DNA of 64,000 nt. Source: Charina bottae. Its lineage: Eukaryota > Chordata > Lepidosauria > Squamata > Charinaidae. Shown one piece after another: positions 11,200 through 22,039 of this stretch. The translations under genes were made by a program, and so were the position numbers. Every line of letters starts with the position of its first letter. Positions within the stretch are counted from its first letter, which is position 1. Where the stretch lies: assembly GCA_023362775.1 (NCBI GenBank), contig JALMGJ010000008.1:21454501-21518500 (forward strand), read 5' to 3'. A model generated the notes under the pieces. It worked only from the letters and a program-made list of their open reading frames with translations. It was not told the origin of the DNA and did not search any database.

Positions 11200-11917
11200 C
11201 TGAAAAACAAAATTGAAGGATAGCAACTGTAAAGCAAAGTTAGTTAATGTCTTAAAACTGTTTAGCCAGGAGAACTTCAGAATATACAACTGCTCCTTCA
11301 TTTCTCAGTATTCTCCTTCCACACAGCTAACTATACCTCTTTGATTCAAGGCCAAATACAAAGTAAGCATATTGCTGGCTTTAATACTAACAAGGTTATA
11401 TACAGACTAACCAGTATAAAAGAAGACAGAAGCAAAATATATAAAACACAACACTAATATACTTGTTAGAATGCTTTTAAGGGTAACTATCTGATTATCT
11501 CATCTGATAAGACATTTTATTGTTTGACAGAATCTTAGCAAAATGACATACAGTAGTTACATTTTCTATCTTAGTAATGAATCTTTATCTTAGTAATGAA
11601 GTTTGTCTTGCCTCATGTTCCTGAAAAATCTGTAAACTTCTGTTTGCTGGGCATATGCTCATTCTTAAGTTGTAGCAGTCAATACTCAGTGAGATGACCA
11701 ATAGTCTTATTGCCCAATAAACATCTGAATTACAATTAAAGAAGGGATCAAAAAGCTTTCATTGATAGCTAATCTCTTCTAAGTCTACCAAATATGACTT
11801 GTCAATAATGCTTCATACTTCAGACTGTAATTAAGATATGTAATGGATAATGGAAGCAAACCATCATAATTTATCATATATACATCCAGAATTTGCATTC
11901 ATTCTTAAAATGTCTAC
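11200..11917. other. NDST3 intron, nothing recognised
   Basis: A 718-base intron, AT-rich. There is a short local duplication (atctta[gt]taatgaa around 11569-11600). No mobile element was recognised. Confidence 0.6.
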
Positions 11918-12092
11918 CTGATACCAGGAGTATGCTCGATCTGATGGATCAATGAGAATAGTGATGATTTTTGCCTTCGGAATTAAAGAAGCTGCTCGTT
12001 TAGGGGCTTCTTCAGAATGAAAATAGTTGGCACTCTTCTCAAAGAGAAAGTCAGTGGTTACATTGGAAGGTGTAGGAAAGAATTCCATATAC
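11918..12092 (-). CDS. NDST3: NDST3 exon (residues ~648-706, 3'-phosphate-binding region)
   Basis: Completes a split Trp codon and encodes [58 protein letters not shown]. The Ser in RAYSW aligns with NDST1 Ser712, a PAPS 3'-phosphate contact (position ~703 here). The acceptor is ttttgtag and the donor is CAG/gtagac. 175 nt, phase consistent on both sides. Confidence 0.97.
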
Positions 12093-13033
12093 CTACAAAA
12101 TATAAAATAATTTAGTACAGTACTTATATGGAAAGGAAGTTATGCTGGGTACATTAAAGCTATTTTCCTAGCAAAACTAAATATATATTTGCTACACTGT
12201 GTATATGTGAAACCTTATATATATACTGTATATAGCATTGTCAAGTGATTTTCAACTTTGTAGTTCTTTGCCTAATTGTGTTCTCTAAATAGAAAGCATT
12301 ACATCTTAAGTTAACTTTAGAAGAGGAGATTTTGATGTGATTTGGTTTGTGTTACATTTAAACTTGTCAGAATCAGCAGTAACTCTGATGTATTTATGAC
12401 AAAGAAATGGCAAGGGAATGCATCAGAAAATAAAAATCTGCTTGGAACTTTGACATCTCACAAACCTAGTTAGAGTGAACAACATATAAAATAGCTGTGA
12501 ACTGATACAACCAAAATTTCCATTTGCTTTCAGTGCTCTGGGCAAATTGATACACAAACAGTACTATATATTGTCTTTACAACTATCCTTATTAAAATTT
12601 AGAGAGTCCATGGTATAGAATTTGTCCTCAAAATGAACATTTGAAAATATCAACATTTGTTTTCTTTTTCAGTAACACTTTCTATTTCCCACCTTAGCAG
12701 TATAAAGTACTATCAACTATATGATATGTACATGTTTATCCATGGCTGCAGCTCATATATCTCACTAAGTAGTTGGACATTTTATATTTAATGACAATAA
12801 ATTGCCTAACAGATTAACTTTATAATAATATTTTTTTTTGCACAAAAGTAAAACTACTTGACTTCATTCACCCTAAAAATTTAGAATGGTTTCCTTTCTT
12901 CAGGGCCCTAGAACATTTGTCAGCATGTACAATTAATTAAATATAAGACACTGGACAGAACTTAGTGTGAAGTTCATACACTAATTGTCCCATTATGTTA
13001 TTGGACTCGTTATAAATAAAATAATAACTTGTC
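12093..13033. other. NDST3 intron, nothing recognised
   Basis: AT-rich intron with no recognisable element before the inverted-repeat arm at 13034. Confidence 0.5.
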
Positions 13034-13299
13034 TAGAACACTGTTAAGCTGCAACTTGGTATCTACTTTCCAGCAAGTAAGCTCACTGAATTCAGTGGAC
13101 ATAATTTTGAGTAGGGGAAGTGTGGAAGTTTCCGAGTGGAGGAAAAATGTATTGTATTGTACATTGGATTTTAATGTATTGTAATTTATTGTATTTGTAT
13201 TTTTATCACGGTTTTTATTGTACTTTGTTGATATTGTGTTGTGAACTGCCCAGAGTCCCTCCTTGAGAGGGAGATGGGCGGTTATAGAAATTCAACAAA

Positions 13300-13338
<39 letters not shown>

Positions 13339-13380
13339 AAAAAAAGAAGTGGGTTGGTTAAGCTAGATTCAAGTATGTCC
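13034..13380 (+). repeat. Left arm of a ~150-bp inverted repeat, split by a LINE tail
   Basis: 13034-13146 plus 13340-13380 are the reverse complement of 15494-15642. Over the first ~100 bases I count about four differences. The arm is interrupted by a 5'-truncated LINE tail at 13147-13339, which the right arm lacks. The arm is otherwise unique-looking sequence and not an element terminus I recognise. Confidence 0.85.
13147..13339 (+). mobile_element. LINE 3'-tail insertion inside the inverted-repeat arm
   Basis: It carries gaactgcccagagtccctcc, agatgggcggttatag and a long (AAAT)n tail. The partner arm at ~15525-15540 shows the uninterrupted sequence ggaggaaaaagaagtgg, so this insertion came after the inverted duplication. 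Confidence 0.85.
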
Positions 13381-13429
13381 ATCTGAAAAGAAATAGGATG
13401 TTGATCCATGAAGTCTGAATACTGTATTT

Positions 13430-13552
13430 ATTTTATTTTATTTTATTTATTTATCACATTTGTATCCCGCCCATCTCCCACACAAGGAGGGACCCTGGGC
13501 AGTTCACAGCAAAAATTTAAAATCAATAAAAACTATAAATACCAGTAATAAA

Positions 13553-13599
<47 letters not shown>

Positions 13600-13755
13600 A
13601 TATTATAGTTCTATCCAAGAATGGAAGATCTCATCCCATCGGTCGATAAGGCTGGACAGGGCAGAATGTCCTAAACTATAATTTATAGTATAAATATAAC
13701 AGAATGTTATAAATATAACAGAATATAGTATAAATATAACAGAATGTCCATAAAC

Positions 13756-13800
<45 letters not shown>

Positions 13801-15465
13801 TATATATTACAGTTCGATCCAAGAATGGAAGATCTCATCCCATCGGTCGATAAGGCTGGACAGGGCAGATCTAAGGGGCCAGCCAACCCCAAGACTGGCT
13901 ATTCCCTTCCCCTCCCCAAGCATGGTGACATAACCAGGTCTTTAGGTTTTTTCTAAAGTCCAGGAGAGAGGGGGCCGACCTTATTTCAGGAGGAAGAATA
14001 TTCCAAAGGGTGGGGGCTACCGCAGAGAAGGCACGCCTCCTAGACCCCATCATATGGAACTCTCTTACAGACAGGGTTCGTAGCGTGCCCTCTCTGCAGG
14101 ACCGGGTGGGACAGGTTGATTGAACGGGGATGAGACGGTCCTTCAGGTAACCTGATCCCATGCCATGTAGGGCTTTAAAGGTGATAACCAACACCTTGAA
14201 TTGAATCCGGAAGCAAACTGGGACCCAATGCAGCTCACGGAGCAAAGGTGCCGATCTTGAGGCACCTAAAAACGCCCACGCAGCTGCATTCTGAACCAGC
14301 TGAACCTTCCGGACGCTCTTCAAGTGTAGCCCCATGTAGAGCGCATTACAATAGTCTATCTGGGAGATGACCAGGGCATGAGTGACTGTTTGAAGGGCCT
14401 CTCGCTCCAGGAAAGGGCGTAACAACACGAAGTTGTGCAAAGGCCCTTCTGGCCACGACTGCCACCTGCTCTTCGAGCAGGAGTCGTGAGTCCAAGTGGA
14501 TTCCCAAATTACGCACCAGGTCTGTCTGGGTAAAGCAACCCCATCCAAAACTAAAGATGATAAATTCCTAGACACCGAGGGGCCATTAATCCACAGCCAC
14601 TCCGTCTTACCAGGGTTCAGCTGAAGCCTGTTGTTCCCCATCCAGACCCCCACAGCCCCCAGGCACTTGGACAGGGTAGTCACAGCATCACTTACTTCTC
14701 CCGGGATGGAGATGTATAACTGTGTATCATCAGCATATTGATGTTACCTCATCCTGTGGAGGTTGATGATCTCGCCCAGTGGTTTCATGTAGATGTTAAA
14801 TAGGAGAGGAGAGAGCACTGAGCCCTGCGGCACCCCACAAAGGAGGGGCCATGGACCCGATTTCTCTTCCCCTATCAACACCATTTGGGACTGGCCCTGG
14901 AGGAAGGAGGTGAACAAGCGCAAAACCACGCTGCCCACCCCCAACTCTCTGAGTCGTCCCAAAAGGATACCATGGTCGCTGGTATTGACCTTGAGAGGTC
15001 AAGGAGAGCCAGGATGGATGCACTGCCTCCATCCCACTCCCGCCAGAGATCATCCATAAGTGCAACCAATGCTGTTTCCATTCCATATCCCGGCCTGAAA
15101 CCTGACTGAAAGGGGTCTCGATAATCCGTTTCATCAAGAATCCTCTGGAGCTGCAACGCCACCACTTTCTCAACCACCTTCCCCATAAAGGGAAGGTGGG
15201 AGACTGGACGAAAATTGTCCAGTACAACAGGGTCCAGCGATGGTTTCTTGAGGAAGGGGTGCACCAACGCCTCCTTGAAGGCCGCCAGAAACAACCCCTC
15301 CTGCAAGGATGCATTTACCATCGACGACCCAGCCACACGTCACCTTCCGAGCTGATTGGACCAGCCAGGAAGGACATGGATCTAATTCGCATGTGGTGGC
15401 ATTTACAGTCCGGAGGATCCTATCCACTTCCTCGGGTCCAACAGGATCAAACTGTATACTGAAGT
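13430..15465 (-). mobile_element. CR1/L2-like LINE, 5' truncated, RT and C-terminal region
   Basis: Read on the minus strand from 15465: EEVDRILRTVNATTCELDP, then LDNFRPVSHLPFMGKVVEKV and FQSGFRPGYGMETAL, PLLFNIYMKPLGE, QYADDTQLY (RT catalytic box at ~14730-14705), MGNNRLQLNPGKTEWLW, LVISQIDYCNALYMGL, FKVLVITFKALHGMG and RRAFSAVAPTLWNILPPE. An in-frame stop precedes YADD and several frameshifts separate the pieces, so it is dead. The 3' tail (cccgcccatctccc on the plus strand) is at 13462-13510; two CA microsatellites interrupt the 3' UTR. actgtat occurs on both sides (~13422 and ~15451) and may be the target duplication. Confidence 0.88.
13553..13868. repeat. Duplicated (CA)n-plus-flank unit inside the LINE 3' UTR
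   Basis: (CA)n at 13553-13595 is followed by a ~70-base flank (tatccaagaatggaagatct and gataaggctggacagggcag). (CA)n at 13758-13797 is followed by nearly the same flank. Between them, three copies of a tataaatataacagaatgt motif occur (13688-13748). This is a nested tandem duplication within the LINE copy. Confidence 0.85.
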
Positions 15466-15493
15466 ACAAATAGAAAAGTTTTTTTTAAAATTG

Positions 15494-15642
15494 TGGACAT
15501 ACTTCAGTCTATCTTAACTAATCCACTTCTTTTTCCTCCACTCAGAAACTTCCACACTTCCCCTACTCAAAATTTTGTCCACTGAATTCAGTGAGCTTAC
15601 TTGCTGGAAAGTGGATACCGAGTTGCAGCTTAACAGTGTTTA
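15494..15642 (-). repeat. Right arm of the ~150-bp inverted repeat
   Basis: Reverse complement of 13034-13146 plus 13340-13380. It is uninterrupted here, so it records the pre-insertion state of the left arm. The LINE of 13430-15465 occupies the spacer. Confidence 0.85.
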
Positions 15643-16055
15643 GAAATCTCTACACAAAAATGTACAAAATATAGCAGAATTTTTAATTCTTATTTCAATA
15701 TATTGCTTCAGTAAATAAAAACTTGTTTTATTATTTTTTTATAGAAACTCAGACTTTTGACTGCTTAGATATTTGCATTTATCACAATAATATGTGGCTG
15801 ACTTTTTAATTAGTTTTTGATTCCTTGCACAATTAATGCAATTCATTGTATATACACAGCTATTTTCCAATTTCCAAGCAGAAACAGGAAAAATTGTATT
15901 TGCTGCTGAAGAATATATTATATGCACACAATTTTTAGAAGAATTGTAAAAGTTCGTACTAAGTTGCATATAAACACTCACATTAGATATGGCATGTATT
16001 TTTGTATTGTGCATAATATAGAATGATTTAGATTTATACTAGTAGCCCATCTTAC
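15643..16055. other. NDST3 intron, nothing recognised
   Basis: AT-rich intronic sequence. The reverse-strand frame at 15739-16014 has no family resemblance. Confidence 0.5.
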
Positions 16056-16179
16056 CAATCAATCCCCCTGTGGTAGTTATTTCTATTAAAGAACTGTACC
16101 TCCTCAAAGGTTTTGGGGCTGGGGGAGTTACTAATGATGGAAGGATGCATAATCAGGAACAAATATAAAGCCGTTGTGC
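16056..16179 (-). CDS. NDST3: NDST3 exon (residues ~607-647)
   Basis: Completes the Gly codon of the PAPS loop, then [40 protein letters not shown] and the first two bases of a Trp codon. The GTTAL continuation of the 5'-phosphosulfate loop is intact, and [11 protein letters not shown] is characteristic of NDST3. The acceptor is tttttgcag and the donor is TG/gtaag. 124 nt. Confidence 0.96.
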
Positions 16180-16599
16180 CTGCAAAAAGAATAACAGTCC
16201 AAGAATTGAGATGAAACTTCTGCATTCTGTCAATCAGATCCTTATTTCATGTAGGAGTAAATAACTCCTTTAGCAAACATCATCCTACTTACACTAGCAC
16301 ACAAAATAAAACAAAAAGCAAAAAAGATATTTTTAACGAAAAAAAATAAACACACATATATAACGCTTTCTTTAATGAACAAAAATCAGTTTTCTTTGAC
16401 TGATGCTGAGCTGAAATTTATTCAAACAGCATCTGTATGGAAAAAAATTCAAGATTCATTGCTTTAAAATGTTCTTTCTAAAACATTGTAAAATCACTAA
16501 AGATAGACATTTGGATAAGCATAAGAACAAAAAAGGCAACACTCAACCCTGGCAAGATGAAGTGGCTTTGGGTTTTTGGCCCCCCCAGGCCCTGGTGAT

Positions 16600-16760
16600 A
16601 TGTCATCTTTGGCTCTGGATGGGGTGGCACTCCCCTGCCTGAGCTGGTGCACAATTTGGGGGTCCTCCTAAGACTCACGGCTCCTGCTCGAGGAACAGGT
16701 GGCAGCCACGGCTGTTGTTTCAAGGACCATACCAAGCATGTCAAAAAGCACACCTCAAAG
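16600..16760 (+). mobile_element. Short CR1/L2-like LINE fragment
   Basis: ctggtgcacaatttgggggt and ctcctgctcgaggaacaggt translate to HNLGVLL and, with a frameshift, LLLEEQVAAT, the LINE segment just after the RT domain. The remainder to ~16985 (with a duplicated ggatccatt motif) is unassigned but repeat-like and ends within about 15 bases of the splice donor of the 16995-17091 exon. Confidence 0.55.
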
Positions 16761-16994
16761 AGGGCACGGCCAGGATCCATTGGAGTTTCAGGATCCATTA
16801 GGGATCCATTGGGGTTTTGCTGCCCTGTCCCAATTTCAAAAATGAAAAAAAAAAATCCAAACATTTTGGCCCGACTCGCTTTGGGAGATGGAGTTATGAG
16901 AACCTCAAAAAGGATATTGGCATGTGGCCCCAGGCCACATTTTTGTATTCCTGGTTTATTGGCTGCAGTGAACACCCCATATAGAAGTTCTTAC

Positions 16995-17091
16995 CAGTTT
17001 TTTGAGGTCCAATAACCAGGAATTTTGGTAAACGATCACAAGTTTTTTCTTTAGACCAGATATCTCTGTGTCGTTTGTCATCACAAGGATT
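16995..17091 (-). CDS. NDST3: NDST3 exon with the PAPS-binding loop (residues ~575-606)
   Basis: Encodes [20 protein letters not shown] and [13 protein letters not shown] (last base of the exon is the first of a Gly codon). GPQKTGTTAL is the 5'-phosphosulfate-binding loop, and its Lys, at ~605 here, aligns with NDST1 Lys614, the catalytic residue of N-sulfotransfer. The acceptor is aatttag and the donor is ACTG/gtaaga. 97 nt. The exon marks the start of the sulfotransferase domain. Confidence 0.97.
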
Positions 17092-17885
17092 CTAAATTGT
17101 GGGAAAAAGCAATCTAATATTAGTTGTTGTTTTTTACCACTAGTCTATGCTACACTAATCAAGTGTTTAGCTGTACTGGAGAAAAGACAGAAGGCAAATA
17201 CATCTAGTGAAAAATAAGTCTCAACATATTAATCTATGAAAAATAAAAAATGAATATTGCTATTGGGAATATTATTGCCTTTACAATTAAAATATAGTTT
17301 TATCTTATTCTAATCTAATTATAGTCCATGCATTATTTCTATTGTGATACTAGAATAATTTATGGCATAATCTTATCTTTCTTATATGATTATTCAGGAA
17401 TATCCCACTGAGTTACATGGTGCTTTCTTTCTTAATATTTAAGGTATTAAATATTAAAATCTAATATTTAAAGCTTTGGTTTTAAAAAAGTATTTGAGAG
17501 TTATTTCAACACAAAGATACAGTATATGATATAGTATGTTATTTTTGATATCTTTGCCTTCTATAAACTGGTACCTTCCAGATATGTTAGAACTCCCATT
17601 TTTGGCCTAGTCGGCTTGGTATTCTAAGAGGAGCAATGCCAAAGCAACTGGAGATTGTACATTTTAGACTGAAGTAACACATTCCAGTAGTTTCCTTTAC
17701 TGCTAGTGAAATCCTCTTTATTCTTCTTTATTCATGAAGACTTCTCTAGTTCAAAGATTCTTCAATTTGTATAAGACAAATTATTTCTTATTATGATTAA
17801 TGTGACTATAATATACTATTGTGTTTTTTATATTCAAGTCAAAAACTACATCTACATACAGCAACTAGCCATTGTTTTTTTATCC
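17092..17885. other. NDST3 intron, nothing recognised
   Basis: Most of the intron between the 18241-18423 and 16995-17091 exons. Near 17565-17680 a short stretch (ccttccagatatgttagaac) may be a degraded MITE. Otherwise no call. Confidence 0.4.
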
Positions 17886-18103
17886 GTTCAATCATGTCTG
17901 ATTCTCAGAGACTGCCTGGACAAGTCCCTGCAGTTTTCTTGGCAAGGTTTTCAGAAGTGGTTTGCACTGTCTCCCTCCTAAGTCTGAGAGAGAATGATTG
18001 GCACAAAGTCACCCAGCTGACTTCATGCCTAAGGTGAGACTAGAACTCCCGGTCTCCCGGTTTCTAGCTTAATGCCTTAACCACTACATCAAACTGGCTC
18101 TCA
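17886..18103 (-). mobile_element. Sauria-type SINE with BovB-like tail
   Basis: On the minus strand: gagagccagtttgatgtagt head, box-B-like gagttctagtctcacc, gtgactttgtgccaatcat, then ccttgccaagaaaactgca, gggacttgtccaggcagtct and a BovB-like end. Head plus this tail is the classical Sauria SINE structure, a lineage mobilised by BovB LINEs in squamates. Confidence 0.85.
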
Positions 18104-18240
18104 GCCATTAATATAAATAAAGCAAAGCAAAGACTTCATTCTTTATCATGTACACAGTATATTCTATTCAGCAGTACTTGACTATGTACATTAAATTTAA
18201 ATTTTACAACAGGTAAATACTCTTGCAGAGCATGTCTTAC

Positions 18241-18423
18241 CTGCCATAGTGGGTCCTTTTGCTCAGGAAATAGCTCAAAGTATTTGTGAGCCAGCTGAAT
18301 TGGAGGTAGAGTCTGCAGCTTCAGGTTAGTCCAACTCTGAACAAAATTGGCCAGATTGACAAAGGTGTATAAACCCAATCGGTCATTGCCATAGTTAGAC
18401 AGGTGAGTCATAAAGATACTAAT
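18241..18423 (-). CDS. NDST3: NDST3 exon (residues ~514-574)
   Basis: 61 codons: [61 protein letters not shown]. This is the linker between the deacetylase and sulfotransferase domains and is nearly invariant in vertebrate NDSTs. The acceptor is ctttaag and the donor is CAG/gtaaga. Upstream lies the ~21 kb intron. Confidence 0.97.
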
Positions 18424-18840
18424 CTTAAAGACAAAAGACACATTTTATTCTATCACTAGATGGCAGTGAAGTAACATGGAAAATGAGATTTGCCCTTTAA
18501 AATGACATACATAAGAATAAGACACTAAGCTTTTCCCTATGACTTATACTTACAGGTATTGGTAATCAATCAGCTCAAATATCATGAATGACATCATTAT
18601 TCTTATTCTTATTATCTGAAGGAGCCCAGAAGGATGCACAACAAATATTAAAAATAATATTCAATAAATATAAATTTAACAATAATAAATAATAAACTAA
18701 ATAATAAACAATAAAACAATGGGAGTATTTAAGAAGAATTCATTCTAAAGGCAGTCTAATTCTTTCAAGGTTCATCTGAACAAGAATGTCTTCAGCTGAT
18801 ACATAAAGTGGGGCAGTGAGGGAAGCAAACCACTATATAG
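18424..18840. other. Intron start with a probable old LINE fragment
   Basis: 18590-18835 contains ggagcccagaaggatgcac, an AAT-rich stretch and gaatgtcttcagctgatac, resembling the reversed, degraded 3' region of the local CR1/L2-like LINE. There is no coding potential. Confidence 0.4.
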
Positions 18841-19106
18841 AACCAGTTTGGTCTAGAGGTTAAGGCAACAGGCTAGAAACCAGGAGACTGTGAGTTCTAG
18901 TCCCGCCTTAGGCATGAAAGCCGGCTGGGTGACCTTGGGCCAGTCGCTCTCTCTCAGCCCAACTCACCTCACAGGGTTGTTGTTGTGGGGAAAATAGGAG
19001 GAGGAAGGAGTATTAGGTATGTTCGCCGCCTTGAGTTATTTATAAAATAATAATAATAATAATAAAGGCGGGATAGAAAATAAATAAATAAAATAAATAA
19101 ATAAAT
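18841..19106 (+). mobile_element. tRNA-derived SINE (GGCGGGAT-tail type)
   Basis: Full-length head aaccagtttggtctagaggt, box-B-like gagttctagtcccgcc, body gaaagccggctgggtgacct and cctcacagggttgttgttgt, then tail aataaaggcgggatagaaa with AAAT repeats. It is near-identical in structure to the copies at 8863, 35838, 36905 and 54751. Confidence 0.88.
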
Positions 19107-19542
19107 TTCATCCATTTCACCCCTTTGACCATGAGCTGATCCAATGGATCGTAGCACATGCATTGGCAGCACTGGAGGAAGCAGGCTTCAAAGTATTTTA
19201 GACCTGAGTCATTTATCGTCTATTGTTATTATTATTGCCACTATAGGAATAATAATATTATTGACTTAGTATACTATCAACCACCAAAGTCTCTAAGTGG
19301 TTAACAATAAAGCAAGTGTAAAATCAAGACATTTAAAGTAGTTAAAATAACAAAACCAATAAAAGCAAGTAAAACAAATTATTAATCAAAATTAACTAAT
19401 GATAAAACCAATTCAAAAAGAATTGGGGCCCTCAATTTTGCAGGGAGTGCTTTCCAAAGAACTGGGCAACAATAAAATAGATTTAGGGAAGCAATATGAC
19501 CTTAAGACTTATGTTTTGTCTCTGCAGCGCTCGTTCTCAGAT
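19107..19542. other. Intron, probable reversed LINE fragment
   Basis: 19250-19450 (ctctaagtggttaacaataa and similar) resembles a degraded reversed LINE 3' UTR. The frame at 19399-19620 is not a gene. Confidence 0.35.
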
Positions 19543-19610
19543 ACAGTGTTTTTCAAACTTGGCAACCTTAAGATGTGTGGACTTCAACTCCCAGAATTCC
19601 CTAGCCTGGC
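19543..19610 (+). mobile_element. Half copy of a palindromic hAT MITE
   Basis: cagtgtttttcaaacttggc, then aaccttaagatgtgtggact and tcaactcccagaattcc, match the left arm of the palindromic element at 42660-42794. The right arm is missing, so this is a truncated copy. Confidence 0.7.
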
Positions 19611-20459
19611 TTGTAAGTAAACTCTTTCTCATTCTCAAATGATGAAGAGAAGGGCACAATCCCTCAGCTGAATGCCACACTTAAATGTATGTTGAAAAGA
19701 AAGAATTTTCCTTTTAGGCAAGAAATGTTCTTCCACGTTTATAACATTTTCAAATTTATTTTATTATTTTTAGTCCTTAAACCATAAGTAGACCAAAAAC
19801 TGAATCATTATTTTCATAATATACTGTACAGGAAAGTTTCCCTACAAAATATAAACTTGATTTTTAATAGCTACTTTTTCTTCTTACTCCTGTGTGACCT
19901 CTGACATTTATAATGTCAGTTCACCTCCCAACAATTCTCTTCCTACCAACAACTTTAGCATTGTACTGGAAGAAGAAAAGGGAGGGAACCTAAAAAGGTT
20001 AGTAGTTCAGGGAAAATATGTATTATTCTTTCCCTGAAAGGAATTTCACTATAGTCCTAAGAATGTTATAGAACAGAAGCATTTTCTTCTTCTTCTTTTA
20101 AAGTGAACTGAATAGATCATAATAAAGGGGAAATGTATTACTAAAGTCTTTACTTTTTCAAAATATATTTATTACACATTCGTGTAACAAAGAATTAAGT
20201 GAAGCATACTAATGAAGCATACTAATACTGCCCAGAGTCAATAAATTGAATAAATTATTATCATTATTAACAAGAAGCCTTCAGGTCCTGATAACTATAA
20301 CTCCTAAGAGGACACCAGGATTTTAATCTAGATGTGTCAGTACTTTCACATGGCAGAAGTTATACTTAGAAAACTCCATTTGCATAGCTTTTGCATAGAG
20401 TTCAGACCTTCCAACCAAGACTATGCAGGATACAGTAGAACATGAAATAATTAGGACAA
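19611..20459. other. Intron, nothing recognised
   Basis: AT-rich intronic sequence. A tandem gaagcatactaat occurs twice near 20203-20226. Confidence 0.5.
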
Positions 20460-21085
20460 TATTTATTTGTCATATTTCTGATTCTAAACAACTCTAGGTG
20501 GCAAACAACAATAAAAGTATCAAAACAATTAATCAGGGAAAGCACAATAGTTAACTAGGAGGAAACAATCCACACCCATCTTCCCAAAAGATATCTTGAC
20601 TTATCCTAGCCAAAGAAGAACCAGGGGAACAGCCATGTCTTCAAGGCTCACTTGAAGATTAGCAGGATATGGAACATTCAAATCTTGGAGGATGCTGTTC
20701 CAGAGGACAGACACTGTAACAGACAAGTCATGCTTCTGGGATCCTATCAGATTACATTACTTAAAGGATGGGACCTGAAGCATGCCAACACTTTCTGAAC
20801 AGACGCTATGGAGAAAAATGTTATTTGAGGGAAGATGTTTTCTCATATAACTAGGCTCTACAGCATTAGGAAATTACAGGTAATAACCAACACTTTGAAT
20901 TCTACCCACAAGCTTACTGGCAACCAGTGCAGCTCACAAAGCAGAGGTGTTGCATAGCCATACCAAGACATGCCCATTACTGCTTGCCCCATTGCATTCT
21001 GACTAACTGTAGCTGCTGAGTCTAGCTTCAGGGGTAGCTGTAGCATCTGAGTGTAGCTTTAAGGGTAGCCCCATGTAGAGTGACG
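20460..21085 (-). mobile_element. Old CR1/L2-like LINE fragment
   Basis: The reverse strand gives a degraded C-terminal LINE region: LCELHWLPVSLWVEFKVLVI at 20880-20945 and, further 3', the equivalents of the alternating gaactgcc / tctgttccag UTR blocks (gatgctgttccagaggacag). It is interrupted by many stops. Confidence 0.65.
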
Positions 21086-21455
21086 TTCTGGAGGAGGAAC
21101 ATATCACCTCTTCCTTCAAATATGCATTAAGTACTTAAAGAACTAGACTTAAAATGTGCTTAACAGGACTGGATGCGTATGTCAGATTCAGTCTGTAAGG
21201 TATTTAGAATCCACAGAAGCACAAATGTAGCACCTATCAACAACACCTTAAAATAGCTGTATCTTTATTACTTCACGCTTCTGCATGGTCCAAAGCATCT
21301 TTTGGAGACTGAATCTGAACTGCTGTACAGCTGTTCTACAATAAAACATATTTGTTTGTTCATTTATTTGTTCTGGAAAGATTCTTAGTAGAAAAAAACT
21401 GAGGTTTCAATTCAATCTTTACTTTTACGATTGCTTTTTAAATCATTTATTTCCA

Positions 21456-22030
21456 ATACGATGGCTGTTGTGGGTCTTCCGGGCTGTGTGGCCGTGTTCT
21501 GGAAGTTGTGGTTCCTAACGTTTCGCCAGCATCTGTGGCCAGCATCTTCAGAGGGCAGGAGCACAGATAGAAGCAAAATCTCTGTGCCCAGGTAGAGTGG
21601 CAATGTTCTATTTATAGAGCTAAATTATAGGAGATTAGGTGGGGTTTTTTGTTGTGTTGAAATGTTAACGAGTGGCTGATGAGCGTGATTAGCATGTTCA
21701 TTGTGAGAAGTATTCCCATGTCCTGGTGGTTGGACTGAGTTCGTTGACCTTTTGCAGGCTGTGTTTTTCAGGACTGGTAGCCAGGTTTTGCTAATTTTTA
21801 AACTTTCTTCTTTTTTATTGTAACTGTGCTGGTGTTTGTGAATTTCAATGGCTTCTCTGTATAATCTGGTGTAGTGGCTTTTGGTGTTGTCCAGTATTTC
21901 TGTGTTTTCAAATAGGATTTTGTGTCCCGTTTGCTTGAGAGCTTGTTCAGCTACTGAAGATTTTTCCGGTTGTGTTACAAGGGTTAGTATCCGTGCAAGA
22001 ACATTGAGCAAGACTTCTATCTCTGTCTTA
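21456..22030 (-). mobile_element. Penelope-like element 3' end with GIY-YIG endonuclease remnant
   Basis: The minus-strand frame at 21625-22011 reads SSVAEQALKQTGHKILFENT, EILDNTKSHYTRLYREAIEI, HKHQHSYNKKEESLKISKTW, LPVL. The pattern AEHxxxTGHxIxFExTxxL...REAIEIxKH is typical of the C-terminal part of the GIY-YIG endonuclease of Penelope-like elements. Downstream (21460-21600) a shifted frame reads EDAGHRCWRNVRNHNFQNTA, the familiar 3' end of such elements. It is 5' truncated at ~22015 and no RT remains. Confidence 0.7.
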
Positions 22031-22039
22031 TGTTTGCAA

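Noticed and set aside
13871..14683. 270-residue open frame on the minus strand
   Set aside because: It is the C-terminal part of a CR1/L2-like LINE, with further frames of the same element disrupted by stops and shifts; not a host gene.
18841..18920. tRNA-like sequences with box A and box B
   Set aside because: They are heads of dispersed SINEs with full SINE bodies and tails; no standalone tRNA cloverleaf was supported.
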